A stretch of 64,000 nucleotides of DNA, from NCBI RefSeq assembly GCF_035594125.1, contig NC_087151.1, positions 20,537,253-20,601,252 of the forward strand. Direction: 5' to 3'. The translations under genes and the position numbers were made by a program. This DNA is from Scylla paramamosain. Lineage: Eukaryota; Arthropoda; Malacostraca; Decapoda; Portunidae. The notes beneath the pieces were generated by a model. The model was given only the letters and a program-made list of their open reading frames with translations. It had not been told where the DNA came from and ran no database searches. Below are positions 19,018 through 30,420 of the stretch, piece by piece. Each line of letters begins with the position of its first letter. Within the stretch, counting starts at the first letter, position 1.

Positions 19018-19355
19018 CTCTGTAGTAAACTTGTTATTGCCGACACGGCTATCGGGAGTAACGCTGCCAATATGCTGCCACCTCGTTTGGAGATTAGAAT
19101 GGCCTTCTTCTTGTACACGGGCGTCTTCTTCAAGGCTACAGTGCGAATATCACTCTTGAATTTTTTCAGGCGGTTAATGATGGTATCGTCGTCCGTCAGG
19201 CGTTTCTTCAAAAAGTTGGCGAATATTTCCGAGATGCAATTGACTTCGCGCTTATTCAAACTTTGCAAGACCTGCTTCCGCAATTTAGGGGTGACGTGCG
19301 AGAGGAGGAAAACCAAATCCTTGTACTTCAATATCAATGGTTTTTCCTCATCCAT
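19014..19355 (-). CDS. Small core-type protein with basic/hydrophobic C-terminus, intact
   Basis: A 113-residue frame from ATG 19355-19353, three bases after the integrase stop. It has a helical Leu-rich N-terminal half (TPKLRKQVLQSLNKREVNCI), a Lys/Arg-rich middle (KKTPVYKKKAILISKRGG) and a C-terminal hydrophobic segment (ILAALLPIAVSAITSLL). A small protein of the form K-L-R-K ... R-G-G ... hydrophobic end recurs in Polintons and adintoviruses and is thought to be a virion core or membrane-active component; that role is inference. Its stop overlaps the next gene's ATG (ATGA). Confidence 0.7.
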   Translation of the reverse strand: MDEEKPLILKYKDLVFLLSHVTPKLRKQVLQSLNKREVNCISEIFANFLKKRLTDDDTIINRLKKFKSDIRTVALKKTPVYKKKAILISKRGGSILAALLPIAVSAITSLLQR

Positions 19356-19358
19356 ATC

Positions 19359-20459
19359 TTATACTAAGTCGTCCGCATCTATCCAGCTGTCAAATTTATC
19401 TGGATATCCACGCCAGTGGACGAAGTACTTTCTCCTACCTCGCTCGACCTTCGATCGTAATATATCGACCTGGTAATGTGAAGGAAGAGAGGACTTGATT
19501 AATTCTTCCCTGTAGAAAGCGCCGGTCACGTCCTCCCTCGCCAAATCCCTTATGAAATAAATAGGGATTTTATGTGAGTAATCCACACGACTTATCTTAA
19601 AAAGCTCCTCGGTATTGTTGACGGTATAACCCTTATTGAATTTAAATTGCGTTCGGGAAGCACGTTGCAAGCGTACAATGTCTCCCACGTCTAATTTATG
19701 ACTGACAACTTTCTTTCCCCTTGGCCGATTTAAATATATTCGTTTAAATTGCTTCCTGACTTGTGACAGCTCGCGGAGGCGGTGAACCTGAGCCGGCGTT
19801 TGGCTGCCACCCAAACCGCGGTATGGGGTGTGATTGTACGTGTTTATTAGGGTGGGCAAGACGTTAATATACGTCAGTCTATTGTTCTGCGTGAGATATT
19901 TATATATTTTTGTCTTTATGGTTCGGATGACCCTTTCTGCCAAACTCGCCTTTGTTTCACGCGAGTAATTGGAATACAAGGTAATACCTTTCAAAGTTAG
20001 ATATTTTTTCACTGCTTGATTATAAAATTCGGATCCCTGATCGGTAAAAAGACGCGACACGCCTGTAAAACTCCCCGACTCTAGAACTTTTTTCAGCGCT
20101 TGCAGGCTACTGCGTCCGGATTTACTTGTCAGCGTTGCCACTTTCAAGTACCTGCTGAAGACGTCCAGGCAAAACATGACGTATCGGACGCCGCCATTGT
20201 GTCTGTGCAGCCTCGCAAAATCAGCCAAATCGCAAGTTAAAATGACGGACGGTTTAGGAGCGAGAATTTTTCGTCGCGGAAAACGTTTCAGCGTCGGCTT
20301 GTAAAGCGTATAAGTGCGGTTGCCCTGCAGAAATGCCCTCACATCGCGGAGTGTTAGATTCTTATCCCTTTTCTTCCCCTCTCTGTAGAGTGCTTGCACA
20401 CCTCCTAAAGCCGCAGGATTCGTCATATCCCGGTAAAGTTCGTCCAAAACGGCGTTCAT
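19359..20459 (-). CDS. INT: Polinton integrase with C-terminal chromodomain, intact
   Basis: A 366-residue frame from ATG 20459-20457. The rve core shows the acidic triad: Asp77 in TCDLADF, Asp140 in FTDQGSEFYN, and Glu175 in KASLAERVIRT. A chromodomain ends the protein (about 331-366: YFVHWRGYPDKFDSWI). Family role: joining the element's termini to chromosomal DNA, with the chromodomain likely steering it to modified chromatin. The ATG overlaps the ATPase stop by four bases and the stop lies three bases before the core-type ATG. There are no breaks, in contrast to copy 1. Confidence 0.95.
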   Translation of the reverse strand: MNAVLDELYRDMTNPAALGGVQALYREGKKRDKNLTLRDVRAFLQGNRTYTLYKPTLKRFPRRKILAPKPSVILTCDLADFARLHRHNGGVRYVMFCLDVFSRYLKVATLTSKSGRSSLQALKKVLESGSFTGVSRLFTDQGSEFYNQAVKKYLTLKGITLYSNYSRETKASLAERVIRTIKTKIYKYLTQNNRLTYINVLPTLINTYNHTPYRGLGGSQTPAQVHRLRELSQVRKQFKRIYLNRPRGKKVVSHKLDVGDIVRLQRASRTQFKFNKGYTVNNTEELFKISRVDYSHKIPIYFIRDLAREDVTGAFYREELIKSSLPSHYQVDILRSKVERGRRKYFVHWRGYPDKFDSWIDADDLV

Positions 20460-21115
20460 AGCAGATAGACTTTCTCACAGGGTGGCTCATCCACAATATT
20501 CGTGCGCAGTTGAATTTCTTCGGGTGCGTTCGGGGATAAATCACACAACAAATAACCGTGATCTCGTCTAAGCACGACATTTTTATAAATTTCCACAAAG
20601 TATTTGGCGCGCTCCCTTCCATAAAGATGCCTGCCCAGACATTCAATTTGATATATATCTCTGTTTTTCATAAGAATGTAATGTGAGGCATTTAAAGTTA
20701 TCGTTCTAGCATACTTTCCGGGGAAAAAGACATTCTGTGCTATCATTATAACTGACAAATTTTTATGTCTCCCTTTGGTGAAAGCCTCTGCTATCGTTTG
20801 AGAATTGCCAGCCGTGAGGAAATTGTCATCTAATATCAGGAGTGTGTGCGTTTGCGGGTCGGCGTATGGACTGTCATCATCCATCACGGGATCAATAATT
20901 TTCTCATGCACTTCGACCTTATCTTGAAAAGGGGAATTCTGCTGCAGCGAATGCGATGAGACGCCACAAATGATAATTCTGTTAAATCCATGCTGATATT
21001 TCTCTATAATTTTATTGCAGAGGTGTGTTTTGCCGGAATTTGTATAACCTGCAATAATTTTGCGTGCAGGATATCTGAAGAGATTCAGCATCCCTTCGCT
21101 AAATGTCTTGTCCAT
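20456..21115 (-). CDS. ATP: A32/FtsK-HerA-like packaging ATPase, intact
   Basis: A 219-residue protein with Walker A GYTNSGKTH (23-31), Walker B TLLILDDNF (91-99; Asp96-Asp97) and IMIAQN (123-128). Length and motifs match Polinton/NCLDV A32-type genome-packaging ATPases. It leads a packed run of minus-strand genes: ATPase, integrase, core-type, 171-residue protein. Unlike copy 1, it keeps both Walker B acids. A repeat-bearing spacer (21116-21693) lies upstream. Confidence 0.92.
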   Translation of the reverse strand: MDKTFSEGMLNLFRYPARKIIAGYTNSGKTHLCNKIIEKYQHGFNRIIICGVSSHSLQQNSPFQDKVEVHEKIIDPVMDDDSPYADPQTHTLLILDDNFLTAGNSQTIAEAFTKGRHKNLSVIMIAQNVFFPGKYARTITLNASHYILMKNRDIYQIECLGRHLYGRERAKYFVEIYKNVVLRRDHGYLLCDLSPNAPEEIQLRTNIVDEPPCEKVYLL

Positions 21116-21693
21116 GTTAAGTTCAGAGGGTTACTAAAAGACGCTACGATATGTTTACAGTATTTATTGCTTAACCTTTATTTACATGGTCATGTAGGTA
21201 ACAGCATAACTAAACTCCCAGCTGCATCCTCATCCCTGCCTTCTAATTATGACGTGGATCTCCCCCGACCCACACCTCTTCCTCAACCTCCTCCTCCCTC
21301 TCCTTAACCTACCAAAGTACAAATGTTCTTACATTACCTCCTCTTCTTCCGCCTCCTCCTCCTCATCCTCCTTATCCCACGTGGACAGTACAAATGTTCT
21401 TACAGCACATGAAGAAATCCCCTTTCATTCCTCTCCTTAACCCCACACTCAAAACAAATGTTCTTACATTACATGAATGGCAGCTGCTAGCGGCCGCGGT
21501 CTCTCTCAACCCTTAATTATGACGTGAATAATGTCATGGAATGCCACTCCCGATCACGTCACAGCCCACTCATTAACCCATCCTTCACCTCCCCCTCTTC
21601 CTTAGCCTACGTGGTCAGTACAAATGTTTTTTTTTTTACATTACATGAAGGGCGGCTGCTAGCAGCTGCGTCCCCTCTTTCTCTACCCCTTAA
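21116..21693. promoter_or_regulatory. Spacer between polymerase 3' end and ATPase with iterated motif, copy 2
   Basis: There is no gene. TACAAATGTTCTTACATTAC-type motifs begin at about 21318, 21389, 21455 and 21619; the last is stretched by a T-run. A block of about 170 bases (ending GGCAGCTGCTAGC-like and including CACGTGGTCAGTACA) is duplicated here compared with copy 1. Runs of TCC/TTC separate the motifs. A promoter or replication signal role is inferred from conservation of motif and position in both copies. Confidence 0.42.
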
Positions 21694-24600
21694 TCACGAT
21701 GTGAATAATGTCGTGGAAAGTCTCTCCCGATCACGCCACAGACCACTCATTATCCCATCCTCCCCCTCCCCATCCCCCTCTTCCTCTTCCTCCTCCTCCT
21801 CCTCCTCCTCTTCCTCATCCACCTCCACCTCCCCCACATCCACCGCCACCTCCTCTTCCATCTCATTCTCCACATCTCTTTCCCGCGGATCATTGTCGGG
21901 GTGATAATACGCCCTTGAGGTATAGCCATCGACGTGAAAGCGCTTGTCGTCAAAATGTGACAACGTACGCTTTCGCATACGAGTGGTACAAATTTGTCCT
22001 TTCACATTCCTGATATTATAGCAATCTACCATCCCACATGCGACATTATTAAGTGTTTCCCTATACTGCTGATGCAATATATTTTGCTGAAGGTGGGTTG
22101 GAATGCCTTTACCTCGAGATACTTGCTTGTCATCTTCCAACAGCAGCGAATACATCTTTGGCTTTAATATAATCGCCTCTTTGATGAGCGTGGATCCGGT
22201 TTCAGATTTCAGCAAGCCTAGTTGACCCTTCCGCTCCCCATTAAAACACGGGTGATCTGAAGCAAAGTTACTGGTGTCGAGAAAATTTGCCATGGGTCCA
22301 TGTTTCAGTTCATCATTTAAGTTTGTAGGTATGTGCAGACTGAAAATGAAACTGTCAGTATCTTCATAAGCTAATTTAGCTCTCTCCCCATAATTAGCTT
22401 TGATGACACGATACCAAAAGTTGTACATGTACTTCTTTGCCACTTCTAAAATATGGTATCCCAAGTAATTTGGCTGCCTGATTTTAATCGTATTCTTACT
22501 GTTGACACATATGACTCGGTCCTCGCCTAATTGGTGGACCCTTTTAAAGGATGGATTTCTTGCATACTTCAGGAAAGACTTTCTTTTTGTCACTAATTTC
22601 TGTTGGAGGCCATACTTCACTTCAGATAACACTTCAGATAACGCTGAGCGACGTTCCTTTCTATGAAAGGTTTCAGGTATGGAGCCTGTCTGAAGCTATA
22701 TATAGCATGAACACATTGTATTTCCAGTCCAAGTCAGAGTAAAAGTTGCAGCAATTCCAGAGTGATGAGATGATCTTTCAGTCCCTTATGACTGGCCACG
22801 AGTTTACGATTTTTCCTCCCCAGCTTACGACCCTCAGCTTCTAACAGTCTTTTACTGTACGGTGAGATGTCATCTTCTGTAATAGTCATGTGTGCGAGGC
22901 ACAGAGGGAACTCGTCCGTGATCCGAGCCACGTCGGGGGAAACGTCACAGCTGTCTAAATGCATCCAGTAACTGACGTCACCATCTGTCGCATGATTCTG
23001 GATGCCAACTTCAAAAAAATCATCCATCTCTGACTGAGAAAGTTTTTTGATGTCGCCCATAGGCAGGGGGGAACACATAACGCTTGCATATAATGAATTA
23101 TAGTCCAGATAAAACACATAGGTGCCGGGTCCACCGTCGGGTTCGTGGTTTGACTGCAGGTGTGGCCTGACGCAAGTTACAAAGCCTCCTCGTACATTTC
23201 TTTTGATCAGGTGATACATGTTAGGGTTGTAAGGTGGATCAAGTTGAACGCCTGTCGACTTTAAAAAAGCGTCATAAGCATAAGAAGACAGTGACACGTA
23301 ATGTGCCACGTCCAGCCCATAAAATTCATGCAGGTATGATCTATATTTGAGATATGTGTCGGCTAATAATCCCACATCAATCTCACAATACAGTCTTATG
23401 TAATCGCCTAAAGTGTGGCAGGATGTCATACTCCACACGCTTTGAGCGTGTTCATATTCTCCAGGTGACAGAGCCTTCCCCTTGAGCGTGTCATAAAATG
23501 CCTCGCGAGGTGGCAATTGTCGATCTTCTAAGCGGCCAAGGTCGGTGATGTACTCATAACAAAGAAACTGTTTTTGAGTGCAAATTACACGCCTTACATC
23601 CTCGGGGAGGTAATTCACCATTTCCTAGGCGTAACGCGTGCTATAGCCCGCCTGCACGTGACTCTGAGCGAGATGACCGAGGCCGGCATTCATAATGGAA
23701 AGCGTGTCCTGAAACTGCAATTCCTTAATCCTTACTTTCAATAAATGCGATTCTGACTTGGCAAGGATGTCCACGTGCGACTCTGGCAAGTGAAGGTCTT
23801 TTATGATTAAGGAGACGTCAAAGCTCATATTATGTGCCAGAGTGATGAGATATTTCCTCATGTCACGACACTGAAGGTTGCATCGCGCGCACAATGCCCC
23901 CTTGTAATTATTTTGTGGTAATGAGTGGTCGTGATGTTTATGAGGTGGGGTTTTCACATTAAAGGGTTGATGGCAGAGCTCGCAGTGACGCTGACGTTTG
24001 AAGTGGTCTTCATCCTCCGCAGACATGCTAATTGGATAGCTAACTACACTTTCCTTGATGATTCCCCAAGCATTGCATAGGCTATCAATGAAATTATTCA
24101 CGGGATCTTCACCGAAATAACTTCTCTTTTCCACGACATCTCCATGCCTATTGATGATGAGATACGAGTATCCAATTGGGTCATGTTCAGCTATCACACT
24201 CATATTCTCCTTAGGTTTTATCATAGTTTCAAAAAAAAAAAATGCTAAGTATGCAGGCTGATAGGTGTAGGCAAAATTTTTAAATTTTACTTTTTCACCG
24301 TCACCTGGAAAGAGAAGAGTTTGAGTGAAGTCGCAGTGACACTCGTGATCGCTCAAACTGACAGACTTGGGAAGAGCTGAAACATATTTTGCAAAACTGA
24401 TGACCCTCTGGGGTGGGACAGCTTCTCGTCAATTTCCGGTGCAGCTTCTCCACGTCTTTAATGAGCATCATATGTCTTCCGCCTAGTAAAAGGAGTGAGA
24501 CTACAGTTTTATACTTCCGCGAGCCTTTTCTTGATAATGTTAAATAGTATATCTCACCGCTTTTTGTCAGTGTATAAACGTCCAGAGACAGACAATTTAA

Positions 24601-25364
24601 TCTTTCTAATTGACTCAAGTTCTCCCAAGTCACTGGACTGTCTACTTTTCCGCGCGTGACGTATTTCTCTCCGCCATGTCGTCTCCGTAATATTTTTGGA
24701 ATTCTTTTCCAAGGTACACCTCGAGCATGAAGTCTGAAAGCCGCCAAACACTGAATAACACAGGATGAATGTCGGCCATCAGGATTGAAAATTTCATTCC
24801 CTCCTCGCACGCCTCTAGGATAAGCAACATAATCTCCTATGCCACTACATGCGACGTGTAAGCAATAGTTGATGAAAAAATTCTGTACTCATGAAATGAT
24901 AAAACCAGATCCTTCAGTCTCGCTGGTAAGGCTTTCCAGCCGACTGTTCAGCTGATGGATCCATAAATCAACAAGGTCAGGCACATCTTGATAGGTGATC
25001 AGTCGTGCTCTAAAAGCAATATGAATGACTCGATGTTCATCCTCGCCTAAGGTAGAAAATTTCACTAGTAACAGAGAAATGTGTGAAAATATTTTCAGGG
25101 TAGGGGGAAATGGCGAGCCGTGCGACGTGAAATATGATCTAATTTCCCGTATAAAGAACTCCCTGTATTCGGTAAGTAGACCGAGTGGATCTCTGCTTAC
25201 ATGATCAGGTATGTCATATTGATGTCTGGTGAAGCTCCTCATAAAATTTTCCCTCGAGTCAATTAACCGCGGCTCTTCCGGCATCCCGCGCTCGTCAAGG
25301 TCTGCATCCGCCGACTCTCCTGCCATGCTGCGCTCATCGTGGTCCGACTCCGCTTGTGGCGTGT

Positions 25365-25397
25365 CTGGAGAGAAAAAAATAGAAGTAGCAGCGACAG

Positions 25398-25451
<54 letters not shown>

Positions 25452-25823
25452 GAATTGATATTTACCTTGTGTAGGTAGTGAAGGAATTGAAGTCTCGGAA
25501 GAATTGAATACGTTCCCCGATAATCCACTCGGTCCCGGCCGTGGCGAGTCTTAAAAAAAATAATATTAGTAGTGGCGGCGGCACCGTATTTATTGGTTTA
25601 TTATTTGTAGTATTTTTTTTTTCTCACCTCTTCCCCCGCCTCCGCGTGGAATGCCGCCTTGTGACGCCCGCCGACGTGCGCCTTCTACGCCGCCGTTCTG
25701 TCCAACCTCAATCGAGTGTGAGCCTGTACAGGAAGATGTGCTCAGAGTTCAAACTTGTAGAGATTGACAGTCATTTCATCTTTATTATTATACATTCCCG
25801 CCAAAATAAGTAATAATGTTTAC
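25365..25823 (-). other. Three phase-1 introns and two small exons at the polymerase 5' end
   Basis: Intron 1 is 25724-25823 (GTAAAC...GTACAG), intron 2 is 25550-25627 (GTGAGA...TTTAAG), and intron 3 is 25365-25465 (GTAAAT...CTCTCCAG); the last contains a (TTA)n microsatellite at 25398-25452. Each interrupts a codon after its first base, and the exons between (96 and 84 nt) keep one open Gly/Ser/Pro-rich frame. Consistent phase and canonical GT-AG ends across three junctions make chance unlikely. Confidence 0.6.
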
Positions 25824-26007
25824 CAGAAGAAGCAGGATTGCCAACTTCGCAGGTGTGTTCTGGTGGTGGATGTGGAAACAGAAGTCCACACCACTCGCAT
25901 AAATCACACTGGTCTTCCACACATGAGGGGCAGGATGGATTAGTGCGCCATCTCCCACACACTTCACATAAAAGCCGCGCCTCTGCTGTTCCACAGTGAA
26001 CACCCAT
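25824..26007 (-). other. Cys-rich first exon, probably of the polymerase gene
   Basis: ATG at 26007-26005 and 61 codons plus one base before a GTAAAC donor. It encodes Cys5, 14, 17, 26, 29, 34, 37, 40 and 53 with His51, arranged as CEVC, CPSC, CDLC and CEWC, a probable zinc-binding domain. Open frame and matching phase-1 junctions link it to the downstream exons and hence to the polymerase. It could instead be a separate small gene. The 213 bases upstream (26008-26220) show no gene. Confidence 0.5.
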
Positions 26008-26220
26008 TTTTCTTTTCTTTTTTTTTCTATAACATTGTTAACACTTTCGTCCCGGCCGCCATGCCGCGCGGGGAAACACTGAAGCTTCCCGCGCAGATGG
26101 TCGCGAGGTGCGTGACTTGTCTCGGAAGTAGGCAACACCTGCCTGTTTCATTATCCTCCACTCCACCCATTATCCCACCTTGATCGATTCTCTTCAAAAC
26201 TTTACGTCCGAGACGCAAAG

Positions 26221-27139
26221 TTAACGTGGTCTTATATGTAACACGCAAGTAACACTGTTTTCCCCATCTTCAAACTGAATAGGTTTGCCTCTTTGATTAG
26301 CAATTTTGATGGCTACACTCTCTATAGTTGATACAGAAAGTGGTTTATACGTAATTGAATTCGCACCTTTACTGGTGCTGTCGCCGGGGAGTGGTATGAC
26401 GTCTAATATATTAACTAGTTGGTTACCAAATCGCGAGGGGGAAATGATGTCGGTACATATAATCCGTCCCTGCATCAGCTCGCGGTACGTATTGAGCGAA
26501 TAATTTTATGGGTAATGAGGAGGAAGCTTCGCTCGCGCTGGAAGATGAAATGACGTCGCCAGATCTTTGAAAGTAGACGGTGTAGCGAAAATTTGGATTG
26601 AAACCCAGAATGCGAGCTATATGCGATGCAAATTTTATACTTATATCACTGTAAATACGATCGTCATTAGGAGGGACAATCGCGTTATTCACAACGACCC
26701 GCTCCAAGTCGTGGTCATAATAAATGATATCCGAGTAAGGGAAATAGATCTTAAAGGAGTCATTCAAGATTGCTTGAAGTTCTCTCACTATCTGTCCATT
26801 AATCGCCTTAGTTATGGCTGGTATGTTCTTATCGGTAAAATTGGAGATGATATTCCTTTCCGGTAGATAGGTATACATATTATATTCATACATATCAAAG
26901 TCTGACTACTTAACCCGACCATAGAGCGATATACTGGAATTTGGATCCCCTTCCGTAATGCAGTAGAAATATTTAGGGAATAAAATATTACACAGGCCGA
27001 CTTCATAATCCCTGCCGGTGTCTAAATTAATGGGTAAGATTCTGTTTTCAAATTCTGTTGTTGTGTTTTTGGGAAATGACCTACCACCTGCAAGAGAAGA
27101 TAGGTATACGTATATATCGTCACTATCTCTCAACGACAT
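26221..27139 (-). pseudogene. Penton/minor capsid-like protein 2, broken
   Basis: ATG at 27139-27137. The N-terminus has the same opening pattern as penton 1 (YVYLSSL...FPKN...FENRI...L...RDYEVGL...LFPKYF), and the C-terminal part (26221-26475) matches the penton 1 end (GKPIQFEDG, HIRPR). The middle includes IARILGFN, again shared. The gene is interrupted by an in-frame TAG at 26908-26906 and a frame change near 26500. The two proteins are clearly paralogous but diverged, so this is not a recent duplication. It is the first gene next to the right terminal repeat; 27140-27239 contains nothing coding. Confidence 0.7.
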
Positions 27140-27239
27140 GTTTTTTAAACCCTGTCAACTAACAGACTGACTTTAAACTTTACTTTTTCATGACATATAT
27201 ACGTCGACAGACTGGAGATTATAGCGGTACAGCGTGGAT

Positions 27240-27317
27240 AGTCGCGACGACCTTGACCATAGGGGGAATGTACTGAGATATCGGAGGGAGCACGTGTCGG
27301 CTATAATAATAATAATA

Positions 27318-27369
<52 letters not shown>

Positions 27370-28008
27370 TGATAATGAGACCGCCATCCGACATAAGTAT
27401 TACGTCAGCCATGCCGCTGGTGGTCGGTGAAAGTGGAAGAGGCCGCCGCTCCGCCCTGGCCGTCACAGACGCTTTCTCCAGGTAAAAAGGATGGACAGGT
27501 AACGGGATCTCGTGGGGCAGTCGCGACGACCTTGACCATAGGGGATGTATTGAGATGTCGGAGGGAACGCGTGATGGCAACACTCAGTCATCCCACCCTC
27601 CAGGATTCCCGTGAATGAAAGGGGGAAAGGGCGACCTACACGGCATTGCCGTCACAGCCCCCCTAACCACGCGTGTGTGTGGGCGACTTCCACGTCTGGC
27701 CGCCAGTCCACACCCCCCCCCTTTCACTCAATTATTTTCCACCCACCATCATTGATTCATTTAGTCATTCCATCGTCGCCGAAGGATAAGGACGCACGCC
27801 TCCCCCACCTCTCCGTCAGTGTCGCCGTCACCGTCCCGCTCCCCCCCTTCCCCTCCCCCCCCCTTGGTGTTTGCCGTCGTGAATCACCTCCCCATTCCCA
27901 AGCCTGGGTCTATGGAAAATTGCTATCAGGATCCCCATCGCAATATGGCTTGCCGTCAGAGTCGTCCCTGGGTGGGTGGGTTGGGGGGTGGGGGGACGCG
28001 AAAGGGTG
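27240..28008. repeat. Right terminal inverted repeat of Polinton copy 2
   Basis: Reverse complement of 12931-13893. It contains two subterminal units (27240-27299 and 27522-27581) sharing GTCGCGACGACCTTGACCAT, separated by an (ATA)n tract at about 27303-27366. It ends in G/C homopolymers. The long isoleucine-rich frames across it come from the microsatellite and are not genes. Confidence 0.88.
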
Positions 28009-28412
28009 ACCTACACGGCATTGCCGTCACAGCCCCCTAACCACGCGTGTGTGTGGGCGACTTCCACGTCTGGCCGCCAGTCCACACCCCCCCCCCCTCT
28101 TTTCACTAAATTATTTTCCACCCGCAATCATTGATTCATTTAGTCATTCCATCGTCGCCGAAGGATAAGGACGCACGCCCCCCCCACCTCTCCGTCAGTG
28201 TCGCCGTCACCGTCCCCCCCCCCCCCTTGGTGTTGCCGTCGTGAATCACCACCCTCCCCTTTCCCAAGCCTGGGTCTCCATCCTGAAATGGACTGCCACT
28301 GAAGTCTACGGAAAATTGCTGTCAGGTTTCCCCATTGCAACTTGATAAGGTCCACACTCGCAATATGGCATGCCATCAGAGTCGCTCCTGGGGGTGGGGG
28401 TGGGATCCAGCA
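28004..28412. repeat. Extra tandem copy of the outer terminal repeat
   Basis: Repeats 27627-28003 in the same orientation (GACCTACACGGCATTGCCGT through TGGGTCTC...CAATATGG...GCCATCAGAGTCG). It differs by two segments totalling about 50 bases that are present only here. It then passes directly into reverse-oriented satellite. It may be a tandem duplication of the terminus or the stub of a second Polinton. Confidence 0.8.

Positions 28413-30420
<2,008 letters not shown>

Larger units (their letters stand above)
21694..26007 (-). pseudogene. POLB: Protein-primed type DNA polymerase B, multi-exon, broken (copy 2)
   Basis: Landmarks from the 5' end: Cys-rich exon (25824-26007), two small exons (25628-25723 and 25466-25549), then a long exon from 25364. 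It continues through YPRGVRGGNEIFNP and SCVIQC near 24800, a Zn-binding segment CELCH...CARCN near 23950, the HNMSFD exonuclease motif, the ExoIII-like YCEIDVGLL, KRNVRGGF, palm motif A (DYNSLYASVM), motif C (YEDTDSF), KPKMYSL, and a poly-Glu tail from a TCC tract. Breaks: TGA at 24891-24889, a two-base loss near 24375, TAG at 23627-23625 (copy 1 has Gln), and a deletion of about 100 bases near 22635 removing palm motif B. Family role: replicating the element from a terminal protein primer. Confidence 0.9.
12931..28008 (-). mobile_element. Maverick/Polinton (adintovirus-like) element, copy 2, both terminal repeats present
   Basis: About 15.1 kb with terminal inverted repeats (12931-13893 and 27240-28008) and the full Polinton kit on the minus strand: polymerase B, integrase, packaging ATPase, cysteine protease and capsid proteins. 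The size is within the usual 15-20 kb range. Seven genes are open; polymerase, both pentons and the 171-residue gene are broken, so the copy is not autonomous. I could not identify a convincing 6-bp target duplication. The left flank is satellite in forward orientation and the right flank satellite in reverse orientation. Confidence 0.93.

Noticed and set aside
24889..25326. A separate 145-residue gene upstream of the polymerase
   Set aside because: The frame continues in register past the TGA at 24889 into the polymerase N-terminal region, so it is better read as polymerase interrupted by a stop.
25771..26248. Overlapping minus-strand frames of 116 and 73 residues near the Cys-rich exon
   Set aside because: They are in other frames, lack Cys-cluster conservation and cross the proposed intron or upstream spacer.
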